From: Chloroflexota bacterium
Lineage (GTDB): Bacteria > Chloroflexota > Anaerolineae > B4-G1 > SLSP01
Assembly (NCBI GenBank): GCA_009908585.1
Contig: JAAAOZ010000447.1
Location: forward strand, 1 to 9,446
Reading direction: 5' to 3'
DNA length: 9,446 bases
Shown here: positions 5,716 through 9,446 of the stretch, one piece after another
How positions within the stretch are numbered: the first letter of the stretch is position 1
Layout of the letters: every line of letters begins with the position of its first letter
Position numbers and translations under genes: made by a program
The notes under the pieces: model-generated
Database searches by the model: none
What the model saw: the letters and a program-made list of their open reading frames with translations, nothing else
What the model was told of the DNA's origin: nothing

Positions 5716-7975
5716 TCTCTCTTTCCTCTTTATCTTCGTCCACCGCAATTGAGGGCCTAGCAGCGGCCGCAGCGGGCACCAAGCTAATCGTCATTTCGGG
5801 CACATTCAGCGCTTGGCGGATATCCTCTACGGCCGTCTTCAGCACCGCAGCGGAGTCCAACGTCTCGCGCATCCGATCCGTCACCTCACTGACCACGCGC
5901 TCGCGGGCCGCGCGGCGCTGTGTGTCTTCATAGAGGCGGGCGCCTTCAAGCGCCACGCCCAACTGTTCGACCAGCGTCTCCAACATGCCGATTTCCTCTT
6001 CATCCCACTCACCCGCCTGCCCCGGCTTGTAGGTATCCAGCACGCCGATCACCTCACCACGCACCCGGATGGGCACGGCCAGGGGCCGATTTCCCTCCTC
6101 AGCGTCGTGCACAACGATCTCTCGTTTCCGCAGCGCCTGTTCCATCTCCGGTCGCCAGATTTGCTCCGCCCTAATGACACCCCGCTCATCACTGTGGAAC
6201 CCTAAATCACGGCGGCGGCGCAGCAACTCTTCCCACGCCTCACGGCTCAACTCACCAGAAGCGCGCCTGGCCGCCTCCAACGCATCCTCAAACTCGGCAA
6301 ACAGACGCGCGTTGTCGAGCGCTACCGCCACCTGGTCGGCCATCGTCTGCAACACCGTGATCACGTCTTCGTCGAAGGCCGCTGGCTGCGCGCTCTGCAC
6401 CGTGATCGCGCCGAACACGTGGCCGCGCGACCGCAGCGGCAATGCAGCCTCCGACCGAGTCTCTGGAAGGAGCGGATTGTCGAAGTGGACCGCCTCCTCC
6501 CCCACGTCCAACGCGATACGAGCCTCGCCTCGAGCCACACATTGTCCGATCATTGACCGCCCGCCAACTTTCAGCCTATGTTCCTCCGCGAGCATCTGGC
6601 GCCCAGCCTTACCCGTACCAGCTCGAAGCTCGGCCCACTCGCCCATCTCGTCCACCAAAAATAACCCGACGTAGTACAGCCCAAACCGGGTGCAGGTCAG
6701 GTCAACGACCTGGTCAATCAGCTTGTCAGCATCCAGGATGGAGACGACCGCCCGCCCCACCTCGGCTGAGGCCTCCAAATAGGCCGACCGCAGCTCCAGG
6801 TCCCGCGTCCGCTCGTTCACGCGCCGCTCCAGGTTGCCAATGAGAGCTTGCAGCTGGCTGGCCATGGCGTTGAAGGCTTTAGCCAGGACGCCCAGCTCAT
6901 CCCCACTCTCGATCTGGGCTGACGTGCTCAGGTCTCCGGCCTGCCACTGCCCCACGGCTGCTGTCAATTTGACCACGTTGCGCGTCACACTGGCGTTGAT
7001 GAGACGGATGGCAAGTGCGACCAACAACACCGCCCCCGCCACTACGCCGATCAGGATAATCGCAGCCAGTTGATTCGCCTGCGCTATTCGGGCGCGCGCC
7101 TGCGCCACCTCTGACTCGGCAGTTCTAATCAACCGGGCCGAGATCGGGTCAACGGCTTGAGCTTGCAGATCAAAGTCGTTGAATTTGCCCTGAATCTCGG
7201 CGTCAAGCGCGACGATCTCGCGCGCGAGAGTCTCATAGGTATCGAGGTAGCTCAAGGCTTGCGTTTGGGCCTCCGCGGTCAGAGTCTCCGCGCTGTTTAT
7301 CGCCTCACGAAGTTGGAACGCAACGTTCAAGGCCGATTGCATCTGCGGTCGCTGGCGGCTGCTCAGATACTCTCTCTCAAAGGCTCGCAGGTCGTTATAC
7401 AGCTCGAGTAGAGATCTATCCCCGGTCGCCTCTAACGTCTCCTGCAATCCGCGCGAGTTCTGCTGCAGTTGAGCTTCCAACCCGGTTTCAGGGGCTGCCA
7501 GGGAGGTAACCAAATCCACAGATTCCAAAAAGGTTTCCGCAAAGCGCGCCGCAGCCGAGAGATACAAGTTTACATCGACCTCATATAGCTCTAAGGCGCT
7601 GCTCACCTCCGTCCCAACGAGCCGTTGTTGCAACTCCGCGCTCAGGGTTACCACTTGGGATAACTTTTTGACCGCTTCCAACGCATACGCTTCGCGCGCC
7701 GCCGTCAGCCCCTCGGTCGGATATCGCAGGAAAAAATCCCGCTGCAACACCCGGGCCTCTTGTAACCCCCGGTCCATCTCTAACACCAGCGCCTGAATCT
7801 CTGTACTGGCGATAATATCCCGTTCTGTTCGACGGCGCAGCAATGCTAACGACACATAGTTCGTTATCGCCATCAACAGTATCAAAGCCAACACCAGGCC
7901 AAAGATGGCTCTGAATTTGGTGTTGATCCCCAGCCTGCGCCACCGGCGCGCCAGTTTAGGTTTGAATAGTTTCAT
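5708..7975 (-). CDS. Two-TM helical-bundle/HAMP/GAF-GAF sensor with no output domain
   Basis: A 755-residue protein. A basic N-terminus (KPKLARRWRR) precedes TM1 (about 23-46). The extracytoplasmic region (47-300) is almost wholly helical, rich in A/L/E/Q/R with few glycines, and is best read as a helical-bundle sensor (4HB or HBM type). TM2 is about 303-325, followed by HAMP (about 326-382; GDELGVLAKAFNAMASQL), a short coiled coil (381-400), GAF1 (about 400-560; YYVGLFLVDEMGEWAELRAG, ending QVAVALDNARLFAE) and GAF2 (about 566-682; AVPIRVRGEVIGVLDTYKP, QLGVALEGARLYED). The last 70 residues start like another GAF (RMRETLDSAAVLKTAVEDI) but end in an alanine-rich, acidic tail. No kinase, cyclase, phosphatase or methyl-accepting domain is present. 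From GAF2 onward it is clearly paralogous to the 1437-3158 protein. It is the first gene of the operon, behind a good promoter; the Shine-Dalgarno (GTGGGGA) is weak. The ligand is unknown. Confidence 0.93.
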   Translation of the reverse strand: MKLFKPKLARRWRRLGINTKFRAIFGLVLALILLMAITNYVSLALLRRRTERDIIASTEIQALVLEMDRGLQEARVLQRDFFLRYPTEGLTAAREAYALEAVKKLSQVVTLSAELQQRLVGTEVSSALELYEVDVNLYLSAAARFAETFLESVDLVTSLAAPETGLEAQLQQNSRGLQETLEATGDRSLLELYNDLRAFEREYLSSRQRPQMQSALNVAFQLREAINSAETLTAEAQTQALSYLDTYETLAREIVALDAEIQGKFNDFDLQAQAVDPISARLIRTAESEVAQARARIAQANQLAAIILIGVVAGAVLLVALAIRLINASVTRNVVKLTAAVGQWQAGDLSTSAQIESGDELGVLAKAFNAMASQLQALIGNLERRVNERTRDLELRSAYLEASAEVGRAVVSILDADKLIDQVVDLTCTRFGLYYVGLFLVDEMGEWAELRAGTGKAGRQMLAEEHRLKVGGRSMIGQCVARGEARIALDVGEEAVHFDNPLLPETRSEAALPLRSRGHVFGAITVQSAQPAAFDEDVITVLQTMADQVAVALDNARLFAEFEDALEAARRASGELSREAWEELLRRRRDLGFHSDERGVIRAEQIWRPEMEQALRKREIVVHDAEEGNRPLAVPIRVRGEVIGVLDTYKPGQAGEWDEEEIGMLETLVEQLGVALEGARLYEDTQRRAARERVVSEVTDRMRETLDSAAVLKTAVEDIRQALNVPEMTISLVPAAAAARPSIAVDEDKEERENG
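5724..5729 (-). promoter_or_regulatory. Shine-Dalgarno fixing the start of the VTT gene
   Basis: AGAGGA lies 8 bases before the ATG at 5715, within the last codons of the upstream sensor gene. It selects 5715 over the ATG at 5748. Confidence 0.65.
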
Positions 7976-7986
7976 CGGTTTTCCCC

Positions 7987-8011
7987 ACTTCGCTTCTATC
8001 AGACCCGAAGT
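7987..8011 (-). promoter_or_regulatory. Small leader hairpin before the HAMP-GAF sensor
   Basis: A perfect 6-base inverted repeat (acttcg at 7987-7992, cgaagt at 8006-8011) with a 13-base loop lies in the predicted leader, next to the weak Shine-Dalgarno GTGGGGA. It could modulate ribosome access, but a 6-bp stem can occur by chance. Confidence 0.25.
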
Positions 8012-8023
8012 TCAATCCAGCCC

Positions 8024-8052
8024 ACTATACCCCCAGGCTAAGGCCGTTCCAA
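8024..8052 (-). promoter_or_regulatory. Sigma-70-type promoter of the sensor/VTT/ligase operon
   Basis: On the minus strand, TTGGAA (8047-8052) and TATAGT (8024-8029) are separated by exactly 17 bases, matching TTGACA at 4 of 6 positions and TATAAT at 5 of 6. Transcription would begin near 8017, giving a leader of about 42 bases before the ATG at 7975. No other convincing promoter was seen before the following three overlapping genes, so it probably drives all four. Confidence 0.6.
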
Positions 8053-8062
8053 GAAAATAAGT

Positions 8063-8110
8063 CTCCCAAAAACGGTCAGTTTTCTGAGGAAAAAGCATCA
8101 GGTTTGGGAG
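8063..8110 (-). terminator. Large-loop inverted repeat; possible terminator of the lipoprotein gene or a dispersed repeat
   Basis: ctcccaaa (8063-8070) and tttgggag (8103-8110) form a perfect 8-bp stem around a 32-base loop. The loop itself contains tcag-tttt-ctga (8076-8087), a second small hairpin. On the minus strand the stem is followed by ACTTATTTTCTT, only moderately U-rich. It lies 93 bases past the lipoprotein stop and just upstream of the next promoter, a suitable place for a terminator. The long, structured loop is unusual for a Rho-independent terminator, so a structured RNA or a small palindromic repeat is also possible. Confidence 0.4.
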
Positions 8111-8202
8111 GTTTTAATTTCTGGAACTACCTAAGCGGTATGAACCCGACCCACCAACCACCGTGGTCGACCGCCTCTGCCTCCAAACGGACGGGGCTCC
8201 GG

Positions 8203-9446
8203 CTACTGCCCCGGCGCATACGTGAACACGACGTTGGATAGCATCCCGGCAGTGCCAGCCTCCGGGTCGGCGTAGCGCATAATGTCAAAACTGATCGAAG
8301 CACAATCGCCATATTGGTCACAGGTCAGACTGCCAGACGCCCCCTCATAGTCAGCCGTGGCGTACAAGGCGTCCCGCAGAGCCTGACGCCCAATGTGTAA
8401 CGTCCCATCCTCCGCTTGCACCGCCACCGTCTCAATCGCATCCATAAGCAAATTTGCCGCATCGTAGGCGAAGATGAACTGGTCTCGCGACGGCCGGGCC
8501 GTCTCGTACGTCGTCTCGTAATCGGCCACCACCTGATCCACTTCTGGCCCGCTCAGGGCGGTTGGAACGGTCATATACATCCCCAATCCGTCAGTCCCCA
8601 AGACGTCCAGTACCTCGTCAGAAAACATCGTCGCCGTCCCTAATATGACGATCTCCTCGGCGCCGGGCACGTCTTCCTGCTGTTGCAGTGCAGGCACACC
8701 CTCTTGATTTTTGAGAGAGAAGAACAGCAGTTCCGGCTCTGCGTTCACGATGGAGGTCAAGACCGGTTTCATGTTCGTATCCCCAGGCGCCACAGCCGCC
8801 GAGAGCACGATTTCACCGCCTAGCGCGGTAAAGATCTGCTCAAAGGCGTCGGTGAAGCCCGTTGTGGTCGCGGTGCCATCGTCAAGCATGGCCACCTTGC
8901 TCACCCCCAGTTCGGCAAAGGCGAAGTGGGCGGCAGCCTCGGATAGGGTGGCCCCGTTGTATATCGTGCGGTAGTATCCCGGCTGCCAGGCTTCCCCCGG
9001 CTCGCCGCTCACGGCGGTCAGCTCGGGCGCCTGGTTGTTGGCCGAGATCATGACCAGACCGGCCTCAGACATAATCGGGCTGGCCTCCACCGCCGCTCCA
9101 GAGCACACGGGGCCCAGGATACCCACAATCTGGGGATCGGCCACCACGCGCAGCGCCGCGTTGGCTCCCCCCTCACCCGTGCAGCCCGTGTTCTCCTGTT
9201 GCAGGTCAACCGCATGCCCCAACAGTTCGGTGCCCCGTTCCGCAATAGCCAGCTCAAACCCACGTGTCATCTCAGCACAAAAGTTGCTCAAGGCTTCGCT
9301 GGGATGCTCGATCACCGTCATCTCGACCAGCTTGACCGGTTCGCCAGGGGCGATGGTCACACAGCCAAGGCTGTCGGTGCATTCGAAAGGCGGGGCTGTC
9401 GGTTGACACGCGGACAACAAGATAGCAACTATCATCAAAGACACTA
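8203..9446 (-). CDS. LivK-like type-I periplasmic-binding lipoprotein (5' end at window edge)
   Basis: An extracytoplasmic substrate-binding protein of the branched-chain amino acid/amide ABC-transporter class, tethered to the membrane by lipid. The lipobox LLSAC puts the lipidated cysteine at residue 13, counted from a GTG at 9444. Only a short hydrophobic stretch and no positively charged n-region precede it, so the true start is probably a few codons beyond the window. Type-I fold signatures follow: ADPQIVGILGPVCSGAA (about 102-118), PIMSEAGLVMISANN (123-137), YYRTIYNGATLSEAAAHFA (about 157-175), a second-lobe SKVAMLDDGTATTTGFTDAF, and FIFAYDAANLLMDAI (323-337). Besides the lipidated cysteine there are seven cysteines (22, 28, 56, 88, 114, 375, 381). 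The close pairs 22/28 and 375/381 suggest disulfides, and 56/88 may match the usual N-terminal disulfide of the family. The ligand is unknown. No permease or ATPase gene is visible downstream, where the next gene is a sensor with its own promoter. Confidence 0.9.
   Translation of the reverse strand, partial: VSLMIVAILLSACQPTAPPFECTDSLGCVTIAPGEPVKLVEMTVIEHPSEALSNFCAEMTRGFELAIAERGTELLGHAVDLQQENTGCTGEGGANAALRVVADPQIVGILGPVCSGAAVEASPIMSEAGLVMISANNQAPELTAVSGEPGEAWQPGYYRTIYNGATLSEAAAHFAFAELGVSKVAMLDDGTATTTGFTDAFEQIFTALGGEIVLSAAVAPGDTNMKPVLTSIVNAEPELLFFSLKNQEGVPALQQQEDVPGAEEIVILGTATMFSDEVLDVLGTDGLGMYMTVPTALSGPEVDQVVADYETTYETARPSRDQFIFAYDAANLLMDAIETVAVQAEDGTLHIGRQALRDALYATADYEGASGSLTCDQYGDCASISFDIMRYADPEAGTAGMLSNVVFTYAPGQ

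Noticed and set aside
5716..5748. An 11-residue N-terminal extension of the VTT protein from the ATG at 5748
   Set aside because: It would overlap the upstream sensor gene by 41 bases, and the well-placed AGAGGA site belongs to the ATG at 5715.
6069..6674. A 201-codon plus-strand open frame
   Set aside because: It is antisense to the GAF domains of the 5708-7975 sensor, and its serine/arginine-rich composition is typical of a shadow of GC-rich coding DNA.
8157..8167. Short palindrome accac-c-gtggt in the gap after the lipoprotein gene
   Set aside because: The arms are 5 bp with a one-base centre, so it cannot form a stable hairpin, and no T-run follows. Too short to call an operator.
8127..8321. 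A 64-codon minus-strand open frame at the 3' end of the lipoprotein gene
   Set aside because: Most of it is out-of-frame sequence overlapping the lipoprotein C-terminus, with no recognisable product.

Overview
All genes in this window lie on the minus strand, so transcription runs from high to low coordinates. The sequence looks bacterial and chromosomal. The GAF proteins with long HAMP or multi-helix sensor regions, the recurring C-terminal signature RLYEDTQRRAARER, and a LivK-like lipoprotein are typical of Chloroflexota (Anaerolineae/Caldilineae-like lineages). That placement is inferred from protein style; there is no rRNA or marker gene to confirm it. I see no tRNA, rRNA, CRISPR array, transposase, integrase or phage gene.

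Layout in transcription order. (1) 9446-8203: a type-I periplasmic-binding lipoprotein of the branched-chain amino acid/amide (LivK-like) class, with its extreme 5' end outside the window. (2) 8202-7976: a 227-base gap with a large-loop inverted repeat (8063-8110), a good sigma-70-type promoter (8024-8052) and a small leader hairpin (7987-8011). (3) 7975-1437: a compact four-gene operon whose junctions overlap by 8, 4 and about 0-4 bases. It encodes a two-TM helical-bundle/HAMP/GAF-GAF sensor, a VTT (DedA/TVP38-type) membrane protein, a divergent 636-residue ANL-superfamily adenylate-forming enzyme (PaaK/CapK-like), and a six-TM/coiled-coil/GAF-GAF sensor. (4) 1436-1338: a 99-base gap that repeats part of the promoter region seen at 8030-8055. 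(5) 1337-1: a third sensor with a Cache-like periplasmic domain and a HAMP domain, cut by the window edge.

The genes read as a membrane-centred sensory locus: a ligand-binding lipoprotein outside, three different transmembrane sensors, and two non-sensor proteins (an acyl/aryl adenylate-forming enzyme and a membrane-lipid-associated VTT protein) placed between the two GAF sensors. Both complete sensors stop at the same point after GAF2 and have no kinase, GGDEF, phosphatase or DNA-binding output, so the signalling partner must be elsewhere, outside the window, or of an unrecognised kind. That a carboxylic acid or lipid is sensed and then activated is my inference.
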